40,664 bases of DNA, from the NCBI GenBank assembly GCA_947627155.1, contig CANQUX010000015.1, positions 1-40,664 of the forward strand. The letters run 5' to 3'. Origin of the DNA: an uncultured Alphaproteobacteria bacterium (GTDB lineage Bacteria > Pseudomonadota > Alphaproteobacteria > CAAHEQ01 > UBA3637). A program made the translations under genes and the position numbers. A model generated the notes under the pieces. The model did not search any database, was not told the DNA's origin, and saw only the letters and a program-made list of their open reading frames with translations. Of the stretch, positions 1-7,323 are shown piece after piece (position 1 is the first letter of the stretch; each line of letters starts with the position of its first letter).

Positions 1-39
1 CTCAACTTCCGGTCGCCTCTCATCAAGGCGATTTTTTTT
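1..39 (+). ncRNA. 3' end of a second copy of the structured RNA (partial)
   Basis: Positions 2-37 are identical to 31055-31090, the 3' end of the structured RNA candidate upstream of the fourth pilin gene. It contains the same intrinsic terminator: stem TCGCCT (13-18) / AGGCGA (26-31), then eight T. The rest lies beyond the window edge. As at the other locus, a pilin gene follows, but here an inverted-repeat element sits in between. The identity is seen directly; the RNA nature is inferred. Confidence 0.5.
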
Positions 40-54
40 GAATATGCATCAAAA

Positions 55-211
55 AAACGTACGTTTTTTGCAACACTTTTTTTTGATTTTTTCAAAAAAA
101 ATTTAATGTGAGGTAAATTTAATGCAATATCAAACGGTTATAAAAAGCCTGTTTTACCAATTTTTGAGGGTATTTTTAGCCCTGAATCAGCGTTGCATTA
201 AAGGTACGTTT
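55..211 (+). repeat. Inverted-repeat element, copy 1 (candidate invertible promoter)
   Basis: This 157-bp element is bounded by AAACGTACGTTTTTTGCAAC (55-74) and GTTGCATTAAAGGTACGTTT (192-211), which are reverse complements except for a few central bases. The interior begins with a T-tract/A-tract block shared by all four copies. The right repeat contains TTGCAT, a -35 for the following pilin gene. It could be an invertible promoter cassette of a serine recombinase or a MITE-like element with outward -35 hexamers. Confidence 0.8.
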
Positions 212-221
212 AATTTATGCT
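193..221 (+). promoter_or_regulatory. Hybrid promoter of the first pilin gene
   Basis: The -35 TTGCAT (193-198) lies inside the right inverted repeat and the -10 TATGCT (216-221) lies just outside it, with 17-bp spacing. The pilin ribosome binding site follows about 10 bp downstream. The arrangement recurs at copies 2 and 3. Confidence 0.55.
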
Positions 222-246
222 ATTTGCATTGAAAGGAAGCGAAAAA

Positions 247-1743
247 ATGAAGAAAAAACAAGTTCAAAATCAAGCGCAAGAAGGCCGCAGTATGGTTGAA
301 ATGCTGGGCGTTTTGGCCATTATCGGGGTTATCTCAATAGGCGGCATTTCAGGATATAGAATGGCAATGAATCGATATCAAGCGAATCAAATAGCAAATG
401 AAATTAACCTGATGCGTACCGATGCAAAAATGAAAGTTGCCCGCGGGGTGGAAGAATTATTGCTCGGTTCGCCGTACGATGACGAAAAGCATTTGAATTT
501 TAATGCAAATTATGGCGTTAAGGTGGATTTTCCGGTTACGATATCGGATGAAGAAGGGGGAGAAGAGGGCTATTCATTTACATTATCGGGCATCCCGGCG
601 GGGGTATGTAAACCGTTAGCCACGTTATTAGACGGCATGGATGACACGGCCGTATTAGAAATTAACGGTAAAGATTATGAGACGGCAGAAACCCTTTGTG
701 ATAATGAAGAAAATGAAGTACTGGTAGCCTTTTCAACCAAAGATTTAGGTGGTATAAAAGTATGCAATCCCGAAAAGTGTCCGGGAGAATGTACCGAAAA
801 TGGCGAGTGCGAATGTCCAGAAGGAAGTCATTTAAGTGGCGATGAATGTGTAACTTGTTCGGATGAGGCGCCGTGGAATGGCAGTGAATGTGCTTGTCCG
901 GAAGCAAATGAATATTGGAACGGGAATGTATGTGTGGGTTGCAAAGGCGGTACATGGGATAATGATACAAAAACATGCACCTGTACCAGCGAAGAGCAGA
1001 CATGGAATGTGGCCACCGGTGAATGCACTTGCTCGTCAGAAAACCAACATTGGAATGGTTCCGGTTGCGTATCGTGTGAAAGAAATGAAGTATGGAATGA
1101 GGTTGATGGGCAATGTGAAGTGCCGGAATCGTACTGTCGCACGAATGCAGATTGTAATAAAGAGGGTAAGAAAGGTTATTTTTGCTACACGCGGTTGGGT
1201 AAAGATTGTTATATTGAGTTTGAAGATGGCGGCAATCGTAATTCAGGAACATGCAAACTAGTGAGTAGCTTTTTGAAGAAAAAAGCAAAGATTGGCGGCA
1301 CGACATACTATGGCACAACGAGTAATATGACGTGGTGGAGTGCGTGTCGGTTCTGTGCGGCAAGGAAAGGAGCAGATGATGGGATTTGTAAATCAGGCAC
1401 GTCGGGCACGACAGGCACAACGGAAGAACCGGATTTTATGGCAGGGTATGAAATGTTGCAATGTGCAGACAAGATAGATGTGGATAATCAAAAGACCGGT
1501 TATTGTCATGAAAGTGAAGCCGGGAACACAAGCAGAGCTGATGATAATATATCGGAGAAGGTGAAGGATTTAAGGGAAATGTATGGTTGTAGCAGAGAGG
1601 ATACGAGTTGTGATAACTATCCCTGGTTGAGAGACAGTTATTCTTCCTGCCGCGCGTACCGCGTCAGACTCGGCAATGGTAGCGTCAGCGACGTCACTCG
1701 CTACGCCAGCAACGGCCTCGACTACATCGCCTTATGTGAGTGA
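247..1743 (+). CDS. Type IV pilin-like adhesin with a DGR-type variable C-terminus
   Basis: This 498-residue protein has a prepilin-type leader of 13 residues ending in Gly, then RSMVE (Glu at +5) and a hydrophobic helix (about 19-38). I infer processing by prepilin peptidase and assembly into, or at the tip of, a surface pilus. The middle (about 175-310) is Cys-rich with EGF-like CxC repeats. The last 150 residues contain a TYYG...WWS...FC block and end in WL-D-Y...ALCE, resembling the C-type-lectin-like fold of DGR target proteins. Codons 466-498 are strongly biased to NNC/NNT, unlike the AT-rich body of the gene. The start at 247 is preferred over the in-frame ATG at 217 because AAAGGAAG precedes it and 217 lies over the -10. 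Fold and pilus role are inferred from motifs. Confidence 0.85.
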   Translation: MKKKQVQNQAQEGRSMVEMLGVLAIIGVISIGGISGYRMAMNRYQANQIANEINLMRTDAKMKVARGVEELLLGSPYDDEKHLNFNANYGVKVDFPVTISDEEGGEEGYSFTLSGIPAGVCKPLATLLDGMDDTAVLEINGKDYETAETLCDNEENEVLVAFSTKDLGGIKVCNPEKCPGECTENGECECPEGSHLSGDECVTCSDEAPWNGSECACPEANEYWNGNVCVGCKGGTWDNDTKTCTCTSEEQTWNVATGECTCSSENQHWNGSGCVSCERNEVWNEVDGQCEVPESYCRTNADCNKEGKKGYFCYTRLGKDCYIEFEDGGNRNSGTCKLVSSFLKKKAKIGGTTYYGTTSNMTWWSACRFCAARKGADDGICKSGTSGTTGTTEEPDFMAGYEMLQCADKIDVDNQKTGYCHESEAGNTSRADDNISEKVKDLREMYGCSREDTSCDNYPWLRDSYSSCRAYRVRLGNGSVSDVTRYASNGLDYIALCE

Positions 1744-1771
1744 GGCCGGCTTTTGAGAGGACGAAGCCATC
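1642..1771 (+). other. Candidate DGR variable region (VR1) and its conserved 3' tail
   Basis: Twenty-four of the 30 codons from 1642 to 1731 end in C, in a gene that otherwise prefers A/T. Aligned with the partial adhesin at 40020-40664, 15 of 23 ungapped codons differ, and 13 of these keep the third base. Most differing sites have A in one copy, as expected from adenine-directed mutagenesis of AAC/AAT template codons. After this, 1729-1771 matches the complement of 39992-40034 with one mismatch, the position of an initiation-of-mutagenic-homing element. No template repeat was found in the window. Confidence 0.75.
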
Positions 1772-1781
1772 TCCCTCCTGA

Positions 1782-1815
1782 TGCCCCGCCTTTAAGACTT
1801 CCATTCAGCGGGGCA
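1782..1815 (+). repeat. GC-rich stem-loop downstream of VR1
   Basis: TGCCCCGC (1782-1789) pairs perfectly with GCGGGGCA (1808-1815) around an 18-nt loop. It is repeated in reverse orientation at 39701-39734 with nearly the same loop. DGR variable regions are commonly followed by a hairpin or cruciform needed for retrohoming. This could be that element or a transcription terminator, although no T-run follows directly. Confidence 0.55.
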
Positions 1816-1827
1816 CCTCTTTTCTTC

Positions 1828-1866
1828 TTTTCGACCCACCGCGCCGACACTTTCCGCCGAAAGAGA
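1828..1866 (-). repeat. Truncated compound palindrome, family A
   Basis: TTTTCG...CCGCGCCGACACTTTCCGCCGAAA is a shortened reverse copy of the family A palindromes of 38.6-39.7 kb. The outer stem remains but the inner hairpin is lost. Confidence 0.55.
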
Positions 1867-1872
1867 AAAATT

Positions 1873-2142
1873 TTAAATATCAATTTTATGTTTGTTTTTT
1901 CTGGGAAAAACATAGTCTATCCGTTCATATTCATTTAATTTTCTTCGAAAATATGATAACACAAACAATCGCGTTGCGGAGGATAATCCTAAACGTCCCC
2001 GAGTCCGATCCAACGCAGAACATATTTCATGTATTGTTACTTTTTCACGTAAACATATATCCGCCAACGATGTCCACGTTTCCTGTTCCAATCTCATACT
2101 CGTTCGACGGCCGTTCACTTTAACATTTTTGCATATAAACAT
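1873..2142 (-). CDS. Ribbon-helix-helix domain protein (RHH_4-like)
   Basis: This 89-residue protein has the pattern RRTSMRLEQETWTSLADICLRE...LSSATRLFVLSYFR, characteristic of the RHH_4 family (PF13467), which is common in Alphaproteobacteria and presumed to bind DNA. A ribosome binding site AAGGAG lies 6 nt before the ATG at 2142. It stands alone between two pilin genes, convergent with the first, so it might regulate pilins, but nothing in the sequence proves that. A second, better-placed RHH_4 gene lies next to sspB at 21894. The C-terminal tail is Lys/Arg/Tyr-rich and AT-coded. Confidence 0.7.
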   Translation of the reverse strand: MFICKNVKVNGRRTSMRLEQETWTSLADICLREKVTIHEICSALDRTRGRLGLSSATRLFVLSYFRRKLNEYERIDYVFPRKNKHKIDI

Positions 2143-2474
2143 ACATTGCTCCTTTCAATAATGCTATACCAAAGTGTTAATGATAATTGATTTATGCACA
2201 AGGAAAAAAATAATTTATGTTAATATTTTTAAAAGAAAATCAGAAAATTACATAAAAATACAACTTAAAGTAATCATATTCTGCAAATTGAGAGGGCAAA
2301 AGAAGAGAAATCGGATGAAAAATTTTCGAAAGGATGATAAAAAAGCAACAAAAAAAATATATATGCATGATTAACTGATTGTTTCATAAAGAAAAAAACG
2401 TTTAATACGATTCGAAATATGCAAAAATAATGTGGTGATAGTAGATAATATTTATTGATTCTCTTTCCTCAATT
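2143..2474. other. AT-rich intergenic stretch
   Basis: This stretch is very AT-rich, with no convincing gene on either strand. A 66-codon open frame at 2174-2374 has no ribosome binding site and low-complexity Lys/Ile composition, so it is not called. The last 16 bases (complement AATTGAGGAAAGAGAA, 2459-2474) equal the right flank of inverted-repeat copy 4. Confidence 0.5.
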
Positions 2475-2630
2475 AAACGTACGATTTTTGCAACACTTTT
2501 TTTGCATTTTTGTAAAAAAAATTTAATTTAAGCGGAAATAATTGATTTTTCGAGTGTTTTTTAAGGGTGATTTTTTGCCTTTTGAAGGCAATTTTTACCC
2601 CCGAAACCGCGTTGCATTAAAGGTACGTTT
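2475..2630 (+). repeat. Inverted-repeat element, copy 2
   Basis: This 156-bp element is bounded by AAACGTACGATTTTTGCAAC (2475-2494) and GTTGCATTAAAGGTACGTTT (2611-2630). It has the same orientation and internal T/A-tract as the other copies. Its left flank, read outward, is AATTGAGGAAAGAGAA, identical to the right flank of copy 4 at 38470-38485. Confidence 0.8.
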
Positions 2631-2640
2631 ATTTTATGCT
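2612..2640 (+). promoter_or_regulatory. Hybrid promoter of the vWA pilin gene
   Basis: TTGCAT (2612-2617, inside the inverted repeat), 17-bp spacer, TATGCT (2635-2640, outside). The ATG at 2668 follows a GAAAGGGAG ribosome binding site. Confidence 0.55.
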
Positions 2641-2667
2641 ATTCGTAGAGTGAAAGGGAGTCGGAAA

Positions 2668-4272
2668 ATGACAAGACAATTCAAAAAACAAGTTCAAAAT
2701 CAATCGCAAAGCGGCCGTTCAATGATTGAAATGCTCGGCGTGCTGGCAATTATTGCTATTTTATCCATCGGGGGGATTGTGGGGTATAAATTAGCCATGA
2801 ATTATTATCAAGCCGACCAAATTGCTAATGAAATCAATCTCATGCGTAACGATTTAAAGGTAAAATATGCTTTGGGGAATGAAGAATTGTTGCTCGGGGA
2901 TCCTTATGATGATACACCCGAAAATGAAAATTACAGCGGGCATTTATCAACACAATATGACCGTTATCCTGTTGATTATGATTGCATTCGCAAAGACAAA
3001 GCAGAATTTTATAACTGCCGCGAAGCAGATGCTTATTATATTAAAGTCGGGAATGTTTCGAAAGGCGTTTGTAAACCGCTTACAACGCTTGTCAGCGCCA
3101 TGGACGGTTTAATGTATATGGAAATCAATAAAAAAGTTTATAAAGAAGATGATTTATGTGATGAAGCCAATGAAATTTACATTCAGTTTGACGCAGAGGA
3201 TGTGAACGGCAATTACGATTCGAATCGTCCAGAAGGATGGTGTGGCAAAGATGGTGATTGTGAAGAGCCGCAAGTTTGCGATAAGGAAAACAATACATGT
3301 GTAGAATGTACGGAAAATACACATTGTGCCTCAAATATATGTCGGAAAGATCATACTTGCGGTGAATGCACAAAAGATTCGGATTGTTCGAATCCGCGTC
3401 CGATTTGCGATACGGAATCGGCAACATGTATGAGATGTGCTGTTGATGATGAATGTCAAAAAGCCAATGTAAATAAACCTGTTTGCGACATGGGCACCGG
3501 TGCTTGTTGTGATGATTCGCTCATGACATGGAACGGCAGTGAATGCGTTTGCCCCGAAGATTATGCCAAATCGGAAACCAGCTCCGGTAAAGCCGTTTGT
3601 TTGCCCTATTGCGAGCAGGAAGTCGGCATTATTTTGTTAATTGATCATAGCGGTTCTATTGCCGGTATGATTAACGATTCTGATTTAGACAAAGTTCAAA
3701 AATATCACAAAGCAGTGGAACAAGTTGAAACAGCCATTGCACAACTTAATATTCCCCAAGAAGTTTATTCAGCGGTTTATTTATCGGGATGTTGGTATAA
3801 TAAAAATCACTACACTTGTAATAAAGTATGCAACGGATTAAGTTCCGATTCGAATGAGGGATATAAAATCAATGAACATTTGAAATATGGATTGCATAGT
3901 CCGGCACAAATTGCGGCAGCCATGAAAATTGACAGAGTTAAAGATGATATTTTGAGCGAGAAATGCAGTACTGTGGGATATGCCATCAAAGACAAAATTA
4001 TTCCTTTATGTAAAACAGGGGAAGAAAAATTTATTGTTGTTATTTATTGGGATAATTTTGACGAGATTGTTGATCCGCAATTAGAGGCGTTGGTTCAAAA
4101 ATGTCCTCAAACAAAAATTTATAATGTTGCCATAGACGGAAAATCTTATACGGGTTCAGGTGCTGCCGGTAACTTTAATTTAAATAATATCAACGATTTA
4201 AATAATGATATTAACAATGCATTGAATGAAGCCATTCAACAAGAAGCTTGTGTGCAACGCCCGGGCGGATGA
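2668..4272 (+). CDS. Type IV pilin-like protein fused to a von Willebrand A domain
   Basis: This 534-residue protein has leader MTRQFKKQVQNQSQSG, then RSMIE (Glu +5) and a hydrophobic helix, the prepilin signature. Residues 17 to about 190 are nearly identical to the pilin at 14153. Cys-rich CxxCxxxxxC repeats follow (about 190-310). From about residue 318 a von Willebrand A domain begins, with the MIDAS motif DHSGS (Asp326, Ser328, Ser330), a metal-dependent ligand-binding fold used by tip adhesins. The domain runs to the end and finishes in an Asn/Asp-rich helix. The likely role is a pilus-tip adhesin; no sortase motif or second membrane segment is seen. The start at 2668 is chosen because GAAAGGGAG precedes it and it matches the paralogue; the in-frame ATG at 2542 lies inside the inverted-repeat element. 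Confidence 0.85.
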   Translation: MTRQFKKQVQNQSQSGRSMIEMLGVLAIIAILSIGGIVGYKLAMNYYQADQIANEINLMRNDLKVKYALGNEELLLGDPYDDTPENENYSGHLSTQYDRYPVDYDCIRKDKAEFYNCREADAYYIKVGNVSKGVCKPLTTLVSAMDGLMYMEINKKVYKEDDLCDEANEIYIQFDAEDVNGNYDSNRPEGWCGKDGDCEEPQVCDKENNTCVECTENTHCASNICRKDHTCGECTKDSDCSNPRPICDTESATCMRCAVDDECQKANVNKPVCDMGTGACCDDSLMTWNGSECVCPEDYAKSETSSGKAVCLPYCEQEVGIILLIDHSGSIAGMINDSDLDKVQKYHKAVEQVETAIAQLNIPQEVYSAVYLSGCWYNKNHYTCNKVCNGLSSDSNEGYKINEHLKYGLHSPAQIAAAMKIDRVKDDILSEKCSTVGYAIKDKIIPLCKTGEEKFIVVIYWDNFDEIVDPQLEALVQKCPQTKIYNVAIDGKSYTGSGAAGNFNLNNINDLNNDINNALNEAIQQEACVQRPGG

Positions 4273-4304
4273 TTTTTTTATTCGCCTTAAAAACGGTTAT
4301 TTAA

Positions 4305-5672
4305 TTATTTTAAAAAGAAATTTTTTAAATAACTTTCCAAATCTTGAACGGCAATGCGTTCTTGCGCCATGGTATCCCGATTGCGAACGGTCACCGTGGC
4401 CGGTGTTTGCTCAATGCTTTCAAAATCAACGGTTACGCAAAGCGGTGTTCCGATTTCATCATGCCGCCGATAAGCTTTGCCGATGTTGCCCGAATCTTCA
4501 ATCATCACCCGTCCGATACCTGTTTTTAACAGATTGTTTTTAATCTCATGCGCCATTTTCACAATTTCCGGTTGATTGCGTTTTAAAGGAATAACCGCCA
4601 CTTTAACGGGCGCCAAATGCTTTTTAAGCTTTAAAACCGTGCGTGTATCGCCGCTCGGCAACACTTCTTCGGTGTAAGCTTCACTCAAAACGGCTAAAAC
4701 ACCGCGTTCCACACCGGCAGACGGTTCAATGACAAACGGCACAAACCATTTTTTCGTTTCATCATCGAACAAAGCCAGTTTGGCAGCGCTTTCCTTGTTT
4801 TCATGAACATGCGCCTGAATGTTTAATTCACTTTGATAGCGTGTGTGATTGCCTAAATCATAATCGCTGCGATCGGCAACGCCTTCCAATTCTTCCAAAC
4901 CGTGCGGAAATTGATATTCCAAATCATAAGTGGCTTTGGAGTAATGTGCCAAATCGGCCTTATCAATAAAATGCGCAACCAGTTTTTCTTTGCTTAATCC
5001 TTGCGCATACCACCAGTTCATACGCGTTTCTTTCCATGTTTCCAACCAGTCTAAATCCGTGCCGGGTTTGACAAAAAATTCCAGTTCCATTTGTTCGAAT
5101 TCGCGCACACGGAAAATAAAGTTGCGCGGCGTGATTTCGTTTCGGAAAGATTTACCGATTTGGGCAATGCCGAACGGCGCTTTGCGCGCTGTTGCATCAA
5201 CCACGTTTCGAAATTGCGTGAAAATGGCTTGCGCCGTTTCGGGACGTAAATAAGCATAATTATCGCCGCCTTCAATAGGGCCGACCGTTGTTTTAAACAT
5301 TAAATTAAATTGACGCGGTTCGGTTAATTCGGTACTGCCGCAAACCGGACATTTCCCGTCTTTAATATGATCGGCCCGAAAGCGGTTTTTACATTTTTTG
5401 CAATCGGTCAGCGGATCGGTAAACGTTGCTTCATGGCCGCTGTATTGTAACACTTTCGGATGCGTTAAAACGGCAGCATCCAAGCCTTCCACGTCATCTC
5501 GCTCATAAACCATGGAACGCCACCAAGCGGCTTTTAAATTGTTTTTGAGTTCAACGCCCAACGGGCCGAAATCGTAAACACCTTGTAAACCGCCGTAAAT
5601 ATCGGCACTTTGAAAAATAAAACCCCGACGTTTGCATAAAGAAACAAGTTGATCCATTGATGTGGCTGCCAT
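4305..5672 (-). CDS. glyS: Glycyl-tRNA synthetase, single-chain (alpha2) type
   Basis: This 455-residue class II synthetase attaches glycine to tRNA-Gly. The N-terminal block [16 protein letters not shown]...YDFGPLG, a zinc-binding pair CKKC...CPVC (about 90-115), PRQFNLMF, the catalytic RPETAQ and RNEITPR motifs, and a C-terminal anticodon-binding domain (about 360-455) mark the eukaryote/archaea/Firmicute-like homodimeric form. Many Proteobacteria use the unrelated GlyQ/GlyS tetramer instead, so this form suggests lineage-specific replacement or ancient transfer. The start at 5672 (MAATSMDQ) is preferred over 5738 because AAGGAGT sits just upstream and the extra 22 residues look like leader translation. 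It ends 32 bp from the convergent vWA pilin gene. Confidence 0.95.
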   Translation of the reverse strand: MAATSMDQLVSLCKRRGFIFQSADIYGGLQGVYDFGPLGVELKNNLKAAWWRSMVYERDDVEGLDAAVLTHPKVLQYSGHEATFTDPLTDCKKCKNRFRADHIKDGKCPVCGSTELTEPRQFNLMFKTTVGPIEGGDNYAYLRPETAQAIFTQFRNVVDATARKAPFGIAQIGKSFRNEITPRNFIFRVREFEQMELEFFVKPGTDLDWLETWKETRMNWWYAQGLSKEKLVAHFIDKADLAHYSKATYDLEYQFPHGLEELEGVADRSDYDLGNHTRYQSELNIQAHVHENKESAAKLALFDDETKKWFVPFVIEPSAGVERGVLAVLSEAYTEEVLPSGDTRTVLKLKKHLAPVKVAVIPLKRNQPEIVKMAHEIKNNLLKTGIGRVMIEDSGNIGKAYRRHDEIGTPLCVTVDFESIEQTPATVTVRNRDTMAQERIAVQDLESYLKNFFLK

Positions 5673-5778
5673 AATATTTTTACTCCTTATAAAAAAATTG
5701 AATATCGGCATTTTAGCAAGTGTTTTTTGAAAAGTCAATGTCTTTTCAAAAAACTTTTTTGCAACTTGTTTTCCTCAT

Positions 5779-5820
5779 AAAAAAAATGTCGCTAACTCGA
5801 AAGTTTGCGACATTTTTTTT
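5779..5820. terminator. Bidirectional intrinsic terminator
   Basis: AAATGTCGC and GCGACATTT form a perfect stem with A-tract and T-tract ends, so it can work on both strands. On the minus strand it ends the 109-residue gene at 5832 before glyS. Confidence 0.8.
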
Positions 5821-5831
5821 TAAATCAACTT

Positions 5832-6161
5832 CTATTTAGAATTACTTTTTTCGCGTTTCCAAATATTGTTTTGATCTTTTTTAAAGGTTTCAACACCCCA
5901 GTTATCCCAGTCTACCACAATTGTGTCATTTGTTAACTCAACAATTGTTGCCGCATCTTTATTGGCTTTACGATAAACACGGCCGGGTTCTTTATCCGGA
6001 ACGAGGGTATCTTTCCAAAGACCTTGTTCAACAGAAATTTCTGCCGGTAAGATTTTGGGAGCAATTATGTTGGATTCTTCTTCGGCTTTATTCATGGTAT
6101 AAAAAATAATTCCACCGGTTAAAACGCCCAAAACAACTGCAAAAATAATAATTTTTTTCAT
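5832..6161 (-). CDS. Small membrane-anchored protein of unknown function
   Basis: This 109-residue protein has one N-terminal hydrophobic segment (about 3-23, IIIFAVVLGVLTGGIIFYTM), then a charged, probably periplasmic domain containing WDNWGVETF near the end. There is no lipobox Cys, so it is probably a signal anchor. I do not recognise the family. A ribosome binding site AGGAGG lies upstream of the ATG at 6161. It is followed by its own terminator, and the next gene upstream on the same strand is another small anchored protein, so the two could be co-transcribed. Confidence 0.7.
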   Translation of the reverse strand: MKKIIIFAVVLGVLTGGIIFYTMNKAEEESNIIAPKILPAEISVEQGLWKDTLVPDKEPGRVYRKANKDAATIVELTNDTIVVDWDNWGVETFKKDQNNIWKREKSNSK

Positions 6162-6226
6162 TTTCTAATCCTCCTGACAAAAGCATTGTAACAAAAAAAA
6201 ATTAAAAAGCAAGAAAAAAATAACCT

Positions 6227-6628
6227 TTAAAAAGAAAAAGGAATTTTTGTTCGGATAAATCCGCAATCTAAATTCGGTAAACTGCCGGAATTTTTATTAT
6301 TTGACTTTTGAAAGCGCTGTTGTAAATAGTCCGGAGCTCGCGGGTTGGGAACGCATTGTGAAAAGGAAATATATTCCCAAATCGGTTTTGTTGTGCTTGC
6401 CTCCTTTTTTATTTCAGGTTGTTTTAACTTGTTTTTCTTTGCTATTTTAATATCGGAAATATCCCATGTCAACGGTTGCAAATAGTTTATTGTTAAATTT
6501 TCGGGAAGAAAAGCTGATTTTAAGGTATCATCTTCGAACAATTCTTTTCGGGGATAAGCCATACATAAGAGCAAAATTCCCGCTATTATAAAAAACTTCA
6601 ATAAAAATCGTATGCTTTTTCCGAACAT
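6227..6628 (-). CDS. Hypothetical membrane-anchored protein
   Basis: This 133-residue protein has an N-terminal hydrophobic helix (about 8-23, LLKFFIIAGILLLCMAY) followed by a polar domain with two Cys residues that could form a disulfide in the periplasm. There is no known motif. It lies 65 bp upstream of the 109-residue protein on the same strand and is separated from hsp20 by a strong terminator, so it probably has its own promoter. The ATG at 6628 has only a weak ribosome binding site; the function is unknown. Confidence 0.6.
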   Translation of the reverse strand: MFGKSIRFLLKFFIIAGILLLCMAYPRKELFEDDTLKSAFLPENLTINYLQPLTWDISDIKIAKKNKLKQPEIKKEASTTKPIWEYISFSQCVPNPRAPDYLQQRFQKSNNKNSGSLPNLDCGFIRTKIPFSF

Positions 6629-6665
6629 AATCGAAGGCTAGCACACAATTGAAAAAAAAGCAATT

Positions 6666-6695
6666 AAAAAGCCCTTGCTGCAACAAAGGCTTTTT
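6666..6695. terminator. Intrinsic terminator of hsp20
   Basis: AAAAAGCC and GGCTTTTT stems, extended by TTG/CAA around a short loop, lie just after the hsp20 stop. They give a U-run on the minus transcript. Confidence 0.8.
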
Positions 6696-6700
6696 AAAAA

Positions 6701-7228
6701 CTATTTCTTTTGAACGGGTATTTTCTTTATTTTTCGCGTCGATTCGGCTGTCTTGGGAATAGAAACCGATAAAATGCCGTTTTCAAAAGAGGCCGATGCC
6801 GAATCGTAATCCAAATCCGGCGGTAACGGTATGGTTCGTTGCATGGTACCGTAGGAAAATTCGGAAAAATAAGCACCGCTTTGCTCATCGTTTTGAGAAA
6901 CGCGATGTTGTTTTTCACCGCTGACGGTTAAATAGCCGTCCTGCGATACATTGACCTGAATATCCTCGGAATTAATTCCCGGCATTTCTGCCGAAACAAC
7001 CACTTCTTTGGGTGTGTCGGAAATTTCAATATCCGGTTCCAGCCATTTTTCATCATCAAGCGAAAGCATGGGAATCGGCGGCCGTCTGAAAAAATCCGCC
7101 AACAAATGTTCCGGCGAATGAGGAACGTGTCGGGGCAAATGATGTGCCGGTTCTTCATGCAACCGACATTCTTTCCCGCAAACATGACGTGATTGTTTTT
7201 TCTTTAATGCATTTATTTGTTTTGACAT
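6701..7228 (-). CDS. Small heat-shock protein, Hsp20/alpha-crystallin family
   Basis: This 175-residue ATP-independent holdase binds unfolding proteins in the cytoplasm. The alpha-crystallin domain spans about 62-165 (PDIEISDTPKEVVVSAEMPGI ... FENGILSVSIPK), with the conserved A-x-x-x-N-G-I-L motif near its end and a short basic tail. The N-terminal 50 residues are unusually rich in His and Cys (HVCGKECRLHEEPAHH), which might bind metal or sense oxidants; this is inference. GAAAGGAT lies upstream of the ATG. The leader carries a small hairpin (see the regulatory entry) and the gene has its own terminator, so it is probably monocistronic and heat-inducible. Confidence 0.93.
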   Translation of the reverse strand: MSKQINALKKKQSRHVCGKECRLHEEPAHHLPRHVPHSPEHLLADFFRRPPIPMLSLDDEKWLEPDIEISDTPKEVVVSAEMPGINSEDIQVNVSQDGYLTVSGEKQHRVSQNDEQSGAYFSEFSYGTMQRTIPLPPDLDYDSASASFENGILSVSIPKTAESTRKIKKIPVQKK

Positions 7229-7273
7229 ATCTCAAAATCCTTTCAAAAAAGTTGCGACACTCCTCAGGTAAGA

Positions 7274-7297
7274 CGGGTTCGACCTGAAAGCAATTAT
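7274..7297 (-). promoter_or_regulatory. Hairpin in the hsp20 leader region
   Basis: TCAGGT and ACCTGA form a 6-bp stem with a 12-nt loop in the 95-bp gap between the ABC transporter and hsp20, about 45 nt before the ATG. It might be a leader structure, but it does not cover the ribosome binding site, so a thermosensor role is not supported. Confidence 0.25.
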
Positions 7298-7323
7298 TTG
7301 CAAACTTTATGGTAAGGTGTTTT

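Noticed and set aside
662-1420. A 252-codon open frame on the minus strand inside the first pilin gene
   Set aside because: It is the shadow of a Cys-rich coding frame, has no ribosome binding site and odd Tyr/His/Cys composition.
2174-2374. A 66-codon open frame in the AT-rich gap
   Set aside because: Low-complexity Lys/Ile content, no ribosome binding site and no neighbours to support it.
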